From Mycolicibacterium llatzerense (GTDB lineage Bacteria > Actinomycetota > Actinomycetes > Mycobacteriales > Mycobacteriaceae): a DNA stretch of 64,000 nucleotides. Location: assembly GCF_000878195.1 (NCBI RefSeq), contig NZ_JXST01000012.1:78423-142422 (forward strand). The letters are read 5' to 3'. Positions 1 to 8,157 of the stretch are shown in pieces. A program made the translations under genes and the position numbers. Positions within the stretch are counted from its first letter, which is position 1; each line of letters begins with the position of its first letter. The notes beneath the pieces were generated by a model. It searched no databases. It was given only the letters and a program-made list of their open reading frames with translations, and was not told the DNA's origin.

Positions 1-278
1 CCGGTGGTGCCTGCCCGATGGTCCGCATCGACAAGGCGCCGTTCCACGCCGCGAAGTTCGGCATCTCCGACCTCGGCACCAAGGGCGGTCTGCGCACCGA
101 TACCACCGGCCAGGTACTCGACACCGCAGGCAACCCGATCACCGGCTTGTACGCGGCGGGCAACACCATGGCCGCGCCAAGTGGCTACGCGTACCCGGGC
201 GGCGGCAACCCGATCGGCACCAGCATGGTGTTCTCCCATCTGGCTGTGCTCGACATGATCGCGCAGACGAAGGGGTAG
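1..278 (+). CDS. KstD-like FAD-dependent 3-ketosteroid dehydrogenase, 3' end only
   Basis: Partial gene entering from the left edge; the open frame starts at base 3 and ends with TAG at 276-278. About 91 C-terminal residues are visible. They contain GGLRTDTTGQVLDTAG followed by GLYAAGNTMAA and GNPIGTSMVF, the C-terminal FAD-binding pattern of 3-ketosteroid delta-1-dehydrogenases and related fumarate-reductase-type flavoproteins. In that family the enzyme desaturates ring A of 3-ketosteroids. The gene ends 4 bases before the alcohol dehydrogenase and shares an apparent operon with kshA, which supports a steroid role. The catalytic N-terminal part lies outside the window, so substrate and exact subfamily are inferred. 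Confidence 0.8.
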   Translation, partial: GGACPMVRIDKAPFHAAKFGISDLGTKGGLRTDTTGQVLDTAGNPITGLYAAGNTMAAPSGYAYPGGGNPIGTSMVFSHLAVLDMIAQTKG

Positions 279-282
279 ACGG

Positions 283-1362
283 ATGCAGGCGTGGCGGTTA
301 CACGGTGCGGCTGACGCCCGGCTCGACGAGATTCCCGAGCCCGACGTCACCGCCGGCAAGGTCAAGATTCGGGTCGCGTGCAGCGGCATCTGCGGCTCGG
401 ACCTGTCCTTGTACGAGACCGCACCGGTGCCGGTGGACTGGCCGCATCCGCTCGTCGGGCAGCCCGGACCGCACGTCCTGGGCCATGAGTTCGCGGGCTA
501 CGTCACCGAGGTCGGTGACGGCGTCGACGGCATTCCGGTCGGCGCGCTCGTCGCCGTCCAACCGAGTTTCGAAGACGGCACCTGTGCCACCTGCCTGCGT
601 GGTGAACCGAACCTGTGCGAGCAGTTCGGCTTCCTCGGCGTCAACGGTGGCGGTGGCGGTTTCGCCGAGTACGTCGTCGCCGCGGCGGACAAGGTGTTCG
701 TGCTGCCCGACGGGTTCACGCCCGAGACCGGTGCGCTGGTCGAGCCGCTGAGCGTCGCGCTGCACGCCGTGCGCCTCAGTGGCATCGGCGCCGGACAGAC
801 GGCGCTCGTCGTCGGTGGCGGACCCATCGGCCTCGGCCTGCTGCTGTGCCTGAAAGTACAAGGCGCGCAACGCGTTATCGTCAGCGAGATGAGCACCGCA
901 CGGCGTGAGCTGGCGGCGGCCCTCGGCGCCGACGTCGTCGATCCCCGCGAGACCGACCTCGGTGGCTTTGTCCACGAGCTGACCAAAGGCGAGGGCGTGG
1001 ACGCTTCTTTCGACGCCGCGGGGGCGGGCCAGGCCACGTTCGACACCGCGGTCAACGCGCTCCGCAAGGGCGGCACGACCGTCGTCGTCGCGATGTACCA
1101 CGCCGACGTGACGTTCAACCCCAGCCTCTTCATGATCACCGAGAAACGGGTTACGGGAAGTTTCGCCTATTCCAGGGACGATTTCCGTACGGTTATCGAC
1201 ATGATCGCCGACGGGCGACTGGACCCCGTGCCGCTTGTCACCAGCCGTATTCGGTTGGCCGACGCTCTTGAAAAAGGCATTCACGCCCTGCAGTCGACGG
1301 GCCGGGATACCGAAGTGAAAATCCTGGTCAACCAGGAGCAATTCGGAAGGGACGCAACATGA
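283..1362 (+). CDS. Zinc-dependent medium-chain alcohol dehydrogenase
   Basis: 359 residues, the usual length for the MDR family. The catalytic zinc ligands are visible as Cys37 (GICGSD) and His68-Glu69 (GHEFAG). The structural zinc loop has Cys101, Cys104 and Cys112, with Asp98 probably replacing the first cysteine. A Rossmann motif GGGPIGLG lies near residues 178-185. The overall pattern resembles 2,3-butanediol or sorbitol dehydrogenases, but the substrate cannot be read from sequence. It starts 4 bases after the KstD-like gene and its TGA overlaps the kshA start as ATGA (1359-1362), so the three genes are probably co-translated. A role in oxidising a hydroxylated steroid or its degradation product is inference from context. 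Confidence 0.9.
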   Translation: MQAWRLHGAADARLDEIPEPDVTAGKVKIRVACSGICGSDLSLYETAPVPVDWPHPLVGQPGPHVLGHEFAGYVTEVGDGVDGIPVGALVAVQPSFEDGTCATCLRGEPNLCEQFGFLGVNGGGGGFAEYVVAAADKVFVLPDGFTPETGALVEPLSVALHAVRLSGIGAGQTALVVGGGPIGLGLLLCLKVQGAQRVIVSEMSTARRELAAALGADVVDPRETDLGGFVHELTKGEGVDASFDAAGAGQATFDTAVNALRKGGTTVVVAMYHADVTFNPSLFMITEKRVTGSFAYSRDDFRTVIDMIADGRLDPVPLVTSRIRLADALEKGIHALQSTGRDTEVKILVNQEQFGRDAT

Positions 1363-2504
1363 CTGAGGCTGAAGTCAGGCATATCGACGCGGGCGTGGAG
1401 ATGACGCGGTTCGCGCGCGGCTGGCACTGCATCGGATTGGCCGAGTCGTTCCGCGACGGCAAGCCGCACCCGATCGAGGCGTTCGGCACCAAGCTGGTGG
1501 TGTTCGCCGATTCGCAGGGCCGGCTCAAGGTGCTGGACGGCTACTGCCGGCACATGGGCGGGGACCTGTCGCAGGGCACCATCAAGGGCGACGCGGTCGC
1601 ATGCCCGTTCCACGACTGGCGCTGGGGCGGTGACGGCAAGTGCCAGCTGGTGCCGTACGCCAAGCGCACCCCGCGGCTCGCGCGTACCCGCGCCTGGCAG
1701 AGCACCGAGGTCAACGGGCAGCTGCTGATCTGGCACGACCCCGAGGGTTCGACGCCCGCACCGGAGCTGACGCCGCCGACCATCGAAGGCTACGAGGAAG
1801 GCCGATGGTCGCCGTGGCAGTGGAACTCGCTGCTGATCGAGGGGTCGCACTGCCGCGAGATCGTCGACAACAACGTCGACATGGCCCACTTCTTCTACAT
1901 TCACCACGCCTACCCGACGTACTTCAAGAACGTCATCGAGGGCCACACCGCCAGCCAGTTCATGGAGTCCAAGCCGCGGCCGGACTACGCGACGCGCGAA
2001 TTGTGGGACGGTACCTATCTGCGGTCGGAGGCCACGTATTTCGGGCCGGCGTACATGATCAACTGGCTGCACAACGACCTTGCCCCGGAGTTCACGGTGG
2101 AGATCGCGTTGATCAATTGCCACTACCCGGTGACCCATGATTCGTTCGTGCTGCAGTGGGGCGTCGCGGTGCAGAACAACCCGGCGTTGCCGGCGGAGAA
2201 GACCGAGAAGCTGGCGGCGACGTTGAGCCGCAGCTTCGGCGACGGCTTCATGGAAGACGTCGAGATCTGGAAGAACAAGACGCGCATCGAGAACCCGCTG
2301 CTGACCGAGGAAGACGGCCCGGTGTACCAGCATCGTCGCTGGTACGAGCAGTTCTACGTCGACGCCGCCGACGTCAAACCGGATATGGTCGCCCGGTTCG
2401 AGCAGGAAGTCGACACCACCCACGCCAACGACCTGTGGCACGAAGAGGTGGCCCAGAACATCGCCAACCGCACGCCGGTCGGCAAGGCGCACGCCACCCA
2501 ATAG
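1359..2504 (+). CDS. kshA: 3-ketosteroid 9-alpha-hydroxylase, Rieske oxygenase component KshA
   Basis: 381 residues, close to M. tuberculosis KshA. The Rieske [2Fe-2S] ligands are Cys63-x-His65 and Cys82-x2-His85 within CPFHDWRWGG. The mononuclear iron site follows as Asp174/His177/His182 in NNVDMAHFFYIHH, a stretch typical of KshA. KshA hydroxylates C9 of 4-androstenedione-type steroids; together with delta-1 dehydrogenation by KstD this opens ring B. It needs a reductase (KshB), which is not in the window. Start codon ATG at 1359 overlaps the stop of the dehydrogenase. A perfect 17-bp palindrome follows the stop. Rapid growers often carry several KshA paralogues, so this may be a secondary copy. 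Confidence 0.93.
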   Translation: MTEAEVRHIDAGVEMTRFARGWHCIGLAESFRDGKPHPIEAFGTKLVVFADSQGRLKVLDGYCRHMGGDLSQGTIKGDAVACPFHDWRWGGDGKCQLVPYAKRTPRLARTRAWQSTEVNGQLLIWHDPEGSTPAPELTPPTIEGYEEGRWSPWQWNSLLIEGSHCREIVDNNVDMAHFFYIHHAYPTYFKNVIEGHTASQFMESKPRPDYATRELWDGTYLRSEATYFGPAYMINWLHNDLAPEFTVEIALINCHYPVTHDSFVLQWGVAVQNNPALPAEKTEKLAATLSRSFGDGFMEDVEIWKNKTRIENPLLTEEDGPVYQHRRWYEQFYVDAADVKPDMVARFEQEVDTTHANDLWHEEVAQNIANRTPVGKAHATQ

Positions 2505-2515
2505 TCGCCGAATAA

Positions 2516-2551
2516 CACTGAGCCGCCCTCGATTTCGAGGGCGGCTCAGTG
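2516..2551. terminator. Perfect 17-bp inverted repeat, bidirectional terminator
   Basis: CACTGAGCCGCCCTCGA (2516-2532) is repeated as its exact reverse complement at 2535-2551 with only TT between. It sits between the stops of convergent kshA and the small membrane protein. There is no clear U-tract, so factor-independent termination is likely but not certain. Confidence 0.75.
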
Positions 2552-2570
2552 CTCAGCTGGGTATGAGGGC

Positions 2571-2849
2571 CTAGCGGGCCGGGTGTGCCTGCGGCACCTG
2601 CGGGCTCTGCACGATGGCGGCGAGTTGGCCCAGGTTCTGCAGCTTGTCCAGGTCCGGAGCGGACGGGACGGGGACCGCGGAGAACGTCGGCAGCACCGGG
2701 TCGGCCGGCTTGTCCTGCAGCATGCCGAGGGCCATGTAGCCGGCCACGCCCAGACCTGCCGCCGTCAGCACCACCACAGCGGTGGATCGCCGGAACAGCT
2801 GCCGCAGGGGGCCGATGTTTTCGGTCGTCTGATGGGTCAGGGTGGTCAT
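2571..2849 (-). CDS. Small single-pass membrane protein, function unknown
   Basis: 92 residues. A basic N-terminus (about residues 1-22) is followed by one hydrophobic segment (about 23-44, VVVLTAAGLGVAGYMALGML) and a Pro-rich, probably extracytoplasmic tail. I do not recognise a family. It stands alone between convergent kshA and a 271-base gap that is AT-rich near 2930-3020. No partner gene suggests a role. Confidence 0.65.
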   Translation of the reverse strand: MTTLTHQTTENIGPLRQLFRRSTAVVVLTAAGLGVAGYMALGMLQDKPADPVLPTFSAVPVPSAPDLDKLQNLGQLAAIVQSPQVPQAHPAR

Positions 2850-3120
2850 TGCCGTGCCTCTTCTCGGTGAAGATCAGACCGTTGTGGTCGTTGGTCTGTT
2901 CAACAACCATGCGCCCCGAAATCCTTCCCCGCAAGGGTTTATTTGATCGGCTAATTTCTTGAAAACCGCGTTTGACCTGCGTAAACATCAATTAGATAGC
3001 ATAAGCTAAGTAACGAAGATCACGCGCGCGCGACCAGTGAGGCGCGGGATCGGCAGTGCCGCAGCGGGGTTACGGCAGCCGTGTGATCGGCGTGGGCGGC
3101 CGACGAGTTAGCCGACGAGG

Positions 3121-4038
3121 CTAGCCGACGACGGCCGGGTTCAGCCTCGGTCGCAGGAATTGCACCTGACTGGCAAAGAACGCGCGAGCCACCTGAGTCT
3201 TGGCGGCGACGCCGTCGAACCCGTGGTAAGCGCCCGGCACCACTTCCAGTTCGCACGGGACACCCGCCGCGCGCAACCGCTCGGCGTAGTCGATGTCCTC
3301 GTCATGGAAGACGTCCAAGGTCCCGACGCCGACCCAGGCCGGCGGCAGGCCGGACAGATCGGTCCGTCGGGCAGGGACGGCGACCGCGGGATCGGCACCG
3401 CCGAGATAGGCGCGCCAGCCGAAGCGGTTCGACTCCTGGGTCCACAACCGGTGTCCGGGATGGTCAAGGCCGGGCCGGTCACCTGACCGGTCGTCGATCA
3501 TGGGGTACACCAAAAGCTGTGCCGCCAAAGCAATTTCACCACGGTCATACGCCAGCTGAGCCAACGCCGCGCTCATGCCGCCGCCGGCGCTGGAGCCGCC
3601 GATCGCCACCCGGGCCGGGTCCACCGCCGGCAGTTCGACCAGCCAGCGCAGCGCCGTGTAGCAGTCCTCCAGCCCGGCCGGGTATGGGTTGTCGGGCGCC
3701 AACCGGTACTTGACCGCCGCCACCGTGATGCCCAGTTCGTTCGCGAAACGCCGGCACAGCACGTCGTCCTGCGCCGGGCTGCCGATCAGGTAGCCGCCAC
3801 CGTGTATCCACAGCAACGCGCCGCCACGGTCGGTGCCGGCAGGTGGCCGGTGCAGCCGAATCCCGACGCCCGACGGCAGCGTCAGTACCTCGGTGCCCTC
3901 CGGAGTCCGGCGTTCCAGCAGGTTGGACAGCCTTCGGACGAAGCGGAGGTTCCACGGCGTGATGGGGCTGCGCGGCATGAAGCGTGCGGCACGTGCCAAC
4001 TCGGGGTGGAACTCGACTGTTTGGGAGATGCCCGACAT
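3121..4038 (-). CDS. lipW: HSL-family esterase/lipase (LipW-like alpha/beta hydrolase)
   Basis: 305 residues. The oxyanion motif HGGGYLIG lies at 79-86 and the nucleophile elbow GGSSAGG at 147-153 (Ser150). The acid is probably in the VGTLDVFHDED segment and the histidine in AYHGFD near the C-terminus. These define the hormone-sensitive-lipase group that hydrolyses short- to medium-chain esters. No signal peptide is evident, so it is probably cytoplasmic. The length and its place upstream of Rv0220-type genes match M. tuberculosis LipW (Rv0217c); the symbol rests on that resemblance. It is divergent from the permease gene with about 105 bases between them. Confidence 0.85.
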   Translation of the reverse strand: MSGISQTVEFHPELARAARFMPRSPITPWNLRFVRRLSNLLERRTPEGTEVLTLPSGVGIRLHRPPAGTDRGGALLWIHGGGYLIGSPAQDDVLCRRFANELGITVAAVKYRLAPDNPYPAGLEDCYTALRWLVELPAVDPARVAIGGSSAGGGMSAALAQLAYDRGEIALAAQLLVYPMIDDRSGDRPGLDHPGHRLWTQESNRFGWRAYLGGADPAVAVPARRTDLSGLPPAWVGVGTLDVFHDEDIDYAERLRAAGVPCELEVVPGAYHGFDGVAAKTQVARAFFASQVQFLRPRLNPAVVG

Positions 4039-4143
4039 CTGACCGACATTACTGACCCGAGCTCGTTGTGGACACGCCAGCGTTCACACACAGGAAACGA
4101 GTTGTCCTGCGCGAGACTGCGCGTCGGTGTTCACTGAATCGCT

Positions 4144-5631
4144 ATGACTGCCACGCCGCATAAGCATGTCGAGCCACCCGGTCTGACGGCCGAAGACGCC
4201 GGCTACCACCACACCCTCAAACCGCGCCAGCTGCAGATGATCGCGATCGGCGGTGCCATCGGTACGGGCCTGTTCCTGGGCGCCGGTGGCCGGCTGCACA
4301 ACGCAGGGCCGGGCCTGTTCCTGGTCTACCTGATCTGCGGCGGGTTCGTGTTCCTGATCCTGCGGGCGCTCGGCGAACTGGTGCTGCACCGGCCGTCGTC
4401 CGGGTCGTTCGTCTCGTACGCGCGTGAATTCCTCGGCGAGAAGGCGGCGTACGTCGCCGGCTGGATGTACTTCTTGAACTGGGCCATGACGTCGATCGTC
4501 GACTCGACCGCCATCGCCACCTACTTCCACTACTGGAAGGCGTTCGACGCCATCCCGCAGTGGCTGATCGCGCTGATCGCGCTGGGCATCGTGATGGGCA
4601 TGAACCTGATCTCGGTGACCCTGTTCGGCGAGCTCGAATTCTGGGCGGCCCTGATCAAGGTCGTTGCGCTGGTGACCTTCCTGGTGGTCGGCACGGTCTT
4701 TCTGGCGGGCCGGTTCAAGGTCGACGGCCAGACCACCGGCTTCAGCGTCATCTCGGACAGCGGCGGGCTGTTCCCCACCGGGTTGCTGCCGCTGGTGGTC
4801 GTGACCTCGGGCGTCGTCTTCGCTTATGCCGCAGTCGAACTCGTCGGCACCGCGGCGGGCGAGACCGCCGAACCGCACAAGATCATGCCGCGGGCCATCA
4901 ACTCGGTGATCTTCCGCATCGCGCTGTTCTACGTCGGGTCGCTGGTGCTGCTCGGGCTGCTGCTGCCGTACACCGCCTACAAGGCGGGCGAGAGTCCCTT
5001 CGTCACGTTCTTCTCGAAGATCGGTTTCGAGGGTGCCGGCACCCTGATGAACGTCGTCGTACTCACCGCGGCGTTCTCCAGCCTGAACGCCGGGCTGTAC
5101 TCGACCGGCCGCATCCTGCGCTCCATGGCGATGAACGGCAGCGCCCCGAAGTTCACCGGCGTCATGTCCAAACGTGGTGTGCCGTATGGCGGTATCTGTC
5201 TGACGGCCAGCATCGGGCTGCTCGGCGTCGTGCTCAACGGTGTGGTGCCCGCCCAGGCGTTCGAGATCGTGCTGAACATGGCCGCGCTCGGCATCATCGC
5301 GTCGTGGGCCACCATCGTGATCTGTCAGTTGCAGCTGTTCCGCTGGTCTGAGCGGGGTGAGATGGAGCGGCCGTCGTTCCGGATGTGGGGCGCGCCGTAC
5401 ACCGGGTACGCGACGCTGGTGTTCCTGGCTGCGGTGCTGGTGCTGATGGCGTTCGACAAACCGGTCGGCACGTGGACGGTGGGGACGCTGGTGATCATCA
5501 TCCCGGCGCTGATCATCGGCTGGTACGCGGCGCGTGGCCGGGTCCTGGAGATCGCCAAGCAGCGGCAGGGCTTCACCGGCCAGTTCCCGGTGGTCGCCAA
5601 CCCGCCGCCACCGGGCGAACGCCAGCCCTGA
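4144..5631 (+). CDS. Amino-acid permease, APC superfamily (AnsP/CycA-like)
   Basis: 495 residues with about 12 hydrophobic segments. The first helix carries the substrate-binding signature [11 protein letters not shown], and a later stretch [20 protein letters not shown] is typical of the amino-acid transporter family of the APC superfamily. Members are proton symporters in the cytoplasmic membrane. Overall similarity is greatest to mycobacterial AnsP (asparagine) and CycA (D-serine/alanine/glycine) proteins, but the substrate cannot be fixed. It is monocistronic and divergent from the esterase. Confidence 0.88.
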   Translation: MTATPHKHVEPPGLTAEDAGYHHTLKPRQLQMIAIGGAIGTGLFLGAGGRLHNAGPGLFLVYLICGGFVFLILRALGELVLHRPSSGSFVSYAREFLGEKAAYVAGWMYFLNWAMTSIVDSTAIATYFHYWKAFDAIPQWLIALIALGIVMGMNLISVTLFGELEFWAALIKVVALVTFLVVGTVFLAGRFKVDGQTTGFSVISDSGGLFPTGLLPLVVVTSGVVFAYAAVELVGTAAGETAEPHKIMPRAINSVIFRIALFYVGSLVLLGLLLPYTAYKAGESPFVTFFSKIGFEGAGTLMNVVVLTAAFSSLNAGLYSTGRILRSMAMNGSAPKFTGVMSKRGVPYGGICLTASIGLLGVVLNGVVPAQAFEIVLNMAALGIIASWATIVICQLQLFRWSERGEMERPSFRMWGAPYTGYATLVFLAAVLVLMAFDKPVGTWTVGTLVIIIPALIIGWYAARGRVLEIAKQRQGFTGQFPVVANPPPPGERQP

Positions 5632-5678
5632 CGCGGCAACCTGGTCCACCGCCCGCCGAATAGGGGTTTACTTGGCGG

Positions 5679-7037
5679 GTGGAGATCATGTCGCCAACCG
5701 ATGCCATGTTCCTGCTCGGGGAATCGCGGGAGCATCCGATGCACGTCGGCGGCCTGCAGCTGTTCAGCCCGCCCGAGGGCGCCGGGCCGGAGTTCGTGCA
5801 CGACCTGTATCGAGATATGTTGGCGCACACCAACTTCAACCCCACCTACCGCAAACGCCCGGCGCGGATTCTGGGCGGCATCGCCAGCTTCGGCTGGGCC
5901 TATGACAACGAAGTCGACGTTGAATACCACCTGCGGCGCTCGGCGCTGCCGTCCCCGGGCCGGATTCGCGAACTGCTGGAGCTGACCTCTCGGCTGCACA
6001 CCACCCTGCTGGACCGGCACCGTCCGCTGTGGGAGACGTACCTGGTGGAAGGTCTCGAGGACGGCCGGTTCGCGATCTATTCGAAGGTTCACCACGCGCT
6101 CCTCGACGGGGTGTCCGCGCTGCGGATGACGATGCGCACGCTGTCCGACGACCCGGCCGAGCCGGAGGTGCGGGTGCCGTGGGACCTGCCGTCCCGCAAG
6201 CGGGCGCCGAAGCAGAGCTCGTCGTTGGTGGGCTCGGCGCTGGAAGCCGTCGGCGCGGCGGCGGGTCTCGCGCCGTCGACGTTCCGGGTGGCGCGTGCCG
6301 TCTTGCTGGAACAGAACCTGACCCGGACGTTCAGCGCGCCGAAGACCATGTTCAACGTCAAGATCGGCGGCGCCCGACGGGTGGCGGCCCAGTCCTGGCC
6401 GATCGATCGCATCAAGGCCATCAAGCAGGCCGCCGGCGGTGTCACCGTCAACGACGTCGTGCTGGCCATGTGCTCCGGGGCGCTGCGGGGCTACCTGCTC
6501 GAGCAGAGCGCCCTGCCTGACGCTCCGCTGATCGCCATGGTCCCGGTGAGCCTGCGGTCCGAGGCCGACGCCGATGCCGGCGGCAACCAGGTGGGCGCGA
6601 TCCTGTGCAACCTCGCCACCGACATCAAGGATCCGGCGACGCGGTTGCAGGCCATCTCCGACTCGATGCGCGGCAACAAGCAGGTGTTCGCCGGGTTGTC
6701 GAAGACGGAGTCGATGGCCCTGTCAGCGCTGCTGCTGTCCCCGATCGCGCTGTCCACCGTGCCCGGTTTCGTCGACGCCACCCCGCCGCCGTTCAACATC
6801 GTCATCTCGAATGTGCCGGGACCACGTGTGCCGATGTACTGGAAGGGCGCGCGGCTCGACGGGAACTATCCGCTGTCGATTGCGCTGGACGGGCAGGCAC
6901 TGAACATCACGTTGGTCAACAACGGCGACAACCTCGACTTCGGGCTCGTCGGCTGCCGGCACAGCGTGCCGCACCTGCAGCGGCTGCTGGGCCACCTCGA
7001 GGACTCCCTGGCCGACCTGGAGGCTGCTGTCCGCTAG
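5679..7037 (+). CDS. Wax ester synthase/diacylglycerol acyltransferase (WS/DGAT)
   Basis: 452 residues from GTG 5679; an in-frame ATG at 5688 gives the N-terminus MSPTDAMFL that is usual in the family, so either start is possible. The catalytic motif HHALLDG lies at 138-144, and conserved blocks RPLWE (about 115-119) and NIVISNVPGP near residue 375 are present. These enzymes transfer acyl groups from acyl-CoA to diacylglycerol or long-chain alcohols, forming triacylglycerol or wax esters at the inner membrane. It is one of two WS/DGAT paralogues in this window and is not in an obvious operon. The specific M. tuberculosis counterpart is uncertain. Confidence 0.9.
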   Translation: MEIMSPTDAMFLLGESREHPMHVGGLQLFSPPEGAGPEFVHDLYRDMLAHTNFNPTYRKRPARILGGIASFGWAYDNEVDVEYHLRRSALPSPGRIRELLELTSRLHTTLLDRHRPLWETYLVEGLEDGRFAIYSKVHHALLDGVSALRMTMRTLSDDPAEPEVRVPWDLPSRKRAPKQSSSLVGSALEAVGAAAGLAPSTFRVARAVLLEQNLTRTFSAPKTMFNVKIGGARRVAAQSWPIDRIKAIKQAAGGVTVNDVVLAMCSGALRGYLLEQSALPDAPLIAMVPVSLRSEADADAGGNQVGAILCNLATDIKDPATRLQAISDSMRGNKQVFAGLSKTESMALSALLLSPIALSTVPGFVDATPPPFNIVISNVPGPRVPMYWKGARLDGNYPLSIALDGQALNITLVNNGDNLDFGLVGCRHSVPHLQRLLGHLEDSLADLEAAVR

Positions 7038-7047
7038 CTGCCGTCGT

Positions 7048-7110
7048 ACCCTCGCGAACCTGACTGGGTGGCGGAAATCCGGCCCGAAAATCACCCTGTG
7101 GTCAGGCTCG
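7048..7110. repeat. 63-bp palindrome-containing direct repeat, copy A
   Basis: This copy is 61/63 identical to 8086-8148, in the same orientation. Each copy is itself an imperfect inverted repeat: CGAACCTGAC..GGGTG on the left mirrors CACCCTGTGGTCAGGCTCG on the right. It lies between the convergent stops of the WS/DGAT and the DUF559-type gene, where it could also act as a terminator. Confidence 0.85.
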
Positions 7111-7122
7111 CCGGGGGCCCGT

Positions 7123-7992
7123 TCACGAGGCGTACCGCCAAGACGACTCCGCCCAACCGATACGCAGGTCCACGGCGTCGTCCACCGCTCCCCGTGACGC
7201 GCGGGCATGGGCAATCCTGCGTAGTACGACGCCGGCGGGATCGCGCGAAGTCACGCGGATGACGAGCCAGCCCATCTCGATCATCTCCTCGATTCGGGCG
7301 ATGTCCTTGCGAATCTGCTCCGGGTCTGTGTGGTGCCGACCCTCGTATTCGACCGCGACCTTCAATTCCGGCCAGGCGAAATCGACGACTCCGATCAGGA
7401 CGCCGAATTCGTTGTAGATCGGATGCTGACTCTCCGGCCGGGGAAACCCGGCGCGAACAATGAGCAGTCGCACCGCGGTTTCCCGGGGTGACTCGGCATT
7501 GGGATCAACCAGAGCGATGGACGTCCGCGCCTGCCGGATTCCGCGCTGGCCGGCATGACGCTGTGCCACCACCTCGATGTCTGCGACCTTCAGTTTCGTT
7601 GCGCGTGCCAGCGCATCGATCGCCGCGACTGCGATGTCCTCCGGAAACTTCCGCGCCAAGTCGACCGCGGTGCGGGCCGCGGTGGTCAACCGCAGATCCC
7701 CGATGCGACACACCTCGTCGGCGTCGGGACAGTCCTCCCACACCACGATGCCGCGCGTCGGTCTGCACGGACTGCCAATGATGTTGGCAGGCAAGGACGC
7801 ATCGATGTACCTGGTGCCGTGCATGGCCGCCGCCGAGAACCCCGCCAGAATTCCTGCGCCTCGGGAGCGCAGCCATGCCGACTTCGCTCGAATGATTGCG
7901 GTCGGTCGTGTCCCCCTCGGCACGTACACGTCCTTGTGCACCGCAACGAAATTCGTCCGCAGTTGATGACGGGTCAGGTGGCCTGCCGCCAA
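7123..7992 (-). CDS. AbiEi-like/DUF559 putative endonuclease-domain protein, N-terminus possibly frameshifted
   Basis: 289 residues from TTG 7992. The N-terminal half resembles the AbiEi antitoxin-type winged-helix proteins common in mycobacteria (LTRHQLR, GFSAAAMHG). The C-terminal part (about 200-255) resembles a very-short-patch-repair-type PD-(D/E)XK fold, with VDFAWPELKVAVEYEGRHH giving a D..ExK-like core. The same frame upstream of the TTG encodes LPTWGEPFIGSEA, which looks like the family's true N-terminus but has no ATG/GTG/TTG start. An ATG at 8060 in another frame, followed by a GCACAC tract, suggests a 2-base insertion. The gene is bracketed by 63-bp direct repeats. Function is unknown; phage defence is only an inference. 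Confidence 0.75.
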   Translation of the reverse strand: MAAGHLTRHQLRTNFVAVHKDVYVPRGTRPTAIIRAKSAWLRSRGAGILAGFSAAAMHGTRYIDASLPANIIGSPCRPTRGIVVWEDCPDADEVCRIGDLRLTTAARTAVDLARKFPEDIAVAAIDALARATKLKVADIEVVAQRHAGQRGIRQARTSIALVDPNAESPRETAVRLLIVRAGFPRPESQHPIYNEFGVLIGVVDFAWPELKVAVEYEGRHHTDPEQIRKDIARIEEMIEMGWLVIRVTSRDPAGVVLRRIAHARASRGAVDDAVDLRIGWAESSWRYAS

Positions 7993-8085
7993 TGCTTCAC
8001 TCCCGATGAATGGCTCCCCCCACGTCGGCAGTGTGCCCCGCGATCCGTCGACGAAGCCATCGTCAGTCGAAGCACCCTGTGGATA

Positions 8086-8148
8086 ACCCTCGCGAACCTG
8101 ACTGGGTGGCGGAAAACCCGCCCGAAAATCACCCTGTGGTCAGGCTCG
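8086..8148. repeat. 63-bp palindrome-containing direct repeat, copy B
   Basis: Second copy of the repeat at 7048-7110, differing at two positions in the central spacer. It lies between the 5' end of the DUF559-type gene and the stop of the septum-formation-like gene. The 1038-bp spacing of the two copies contains exactly that one gene. Confidence 0.85.
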
Positions 8149-8157
8149 GCGAGCGGG

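Noticed and set aside
298..1341. Long open frame antisense to the alcohol dehydrogenase; similar ones at 4084-5649 (-), 11697-14369 (-), 36111-38051 (+), 14758-15834 (+) and opposite many genes
   Set aside because: Expected by-product of high GC. Products are Arg/Gly/Ala/His-rich without domains, while the opposite strand holds a recognisable full-length gene.
2850..3120. AT-rich 271-base gap considered for a small RNA or hidden gene
   Set aside because: No hairpin followed by a U-tract and no credible open frame; probably promoter or spacer.
7048..8148. The 63-bp direct repeats as attachment sites of an integrative element
   Set aside because: No integrase or recombinase gene lies between them and the interval is only about 1 kb, so att sites are less likely than palindromic dispersed repeats.
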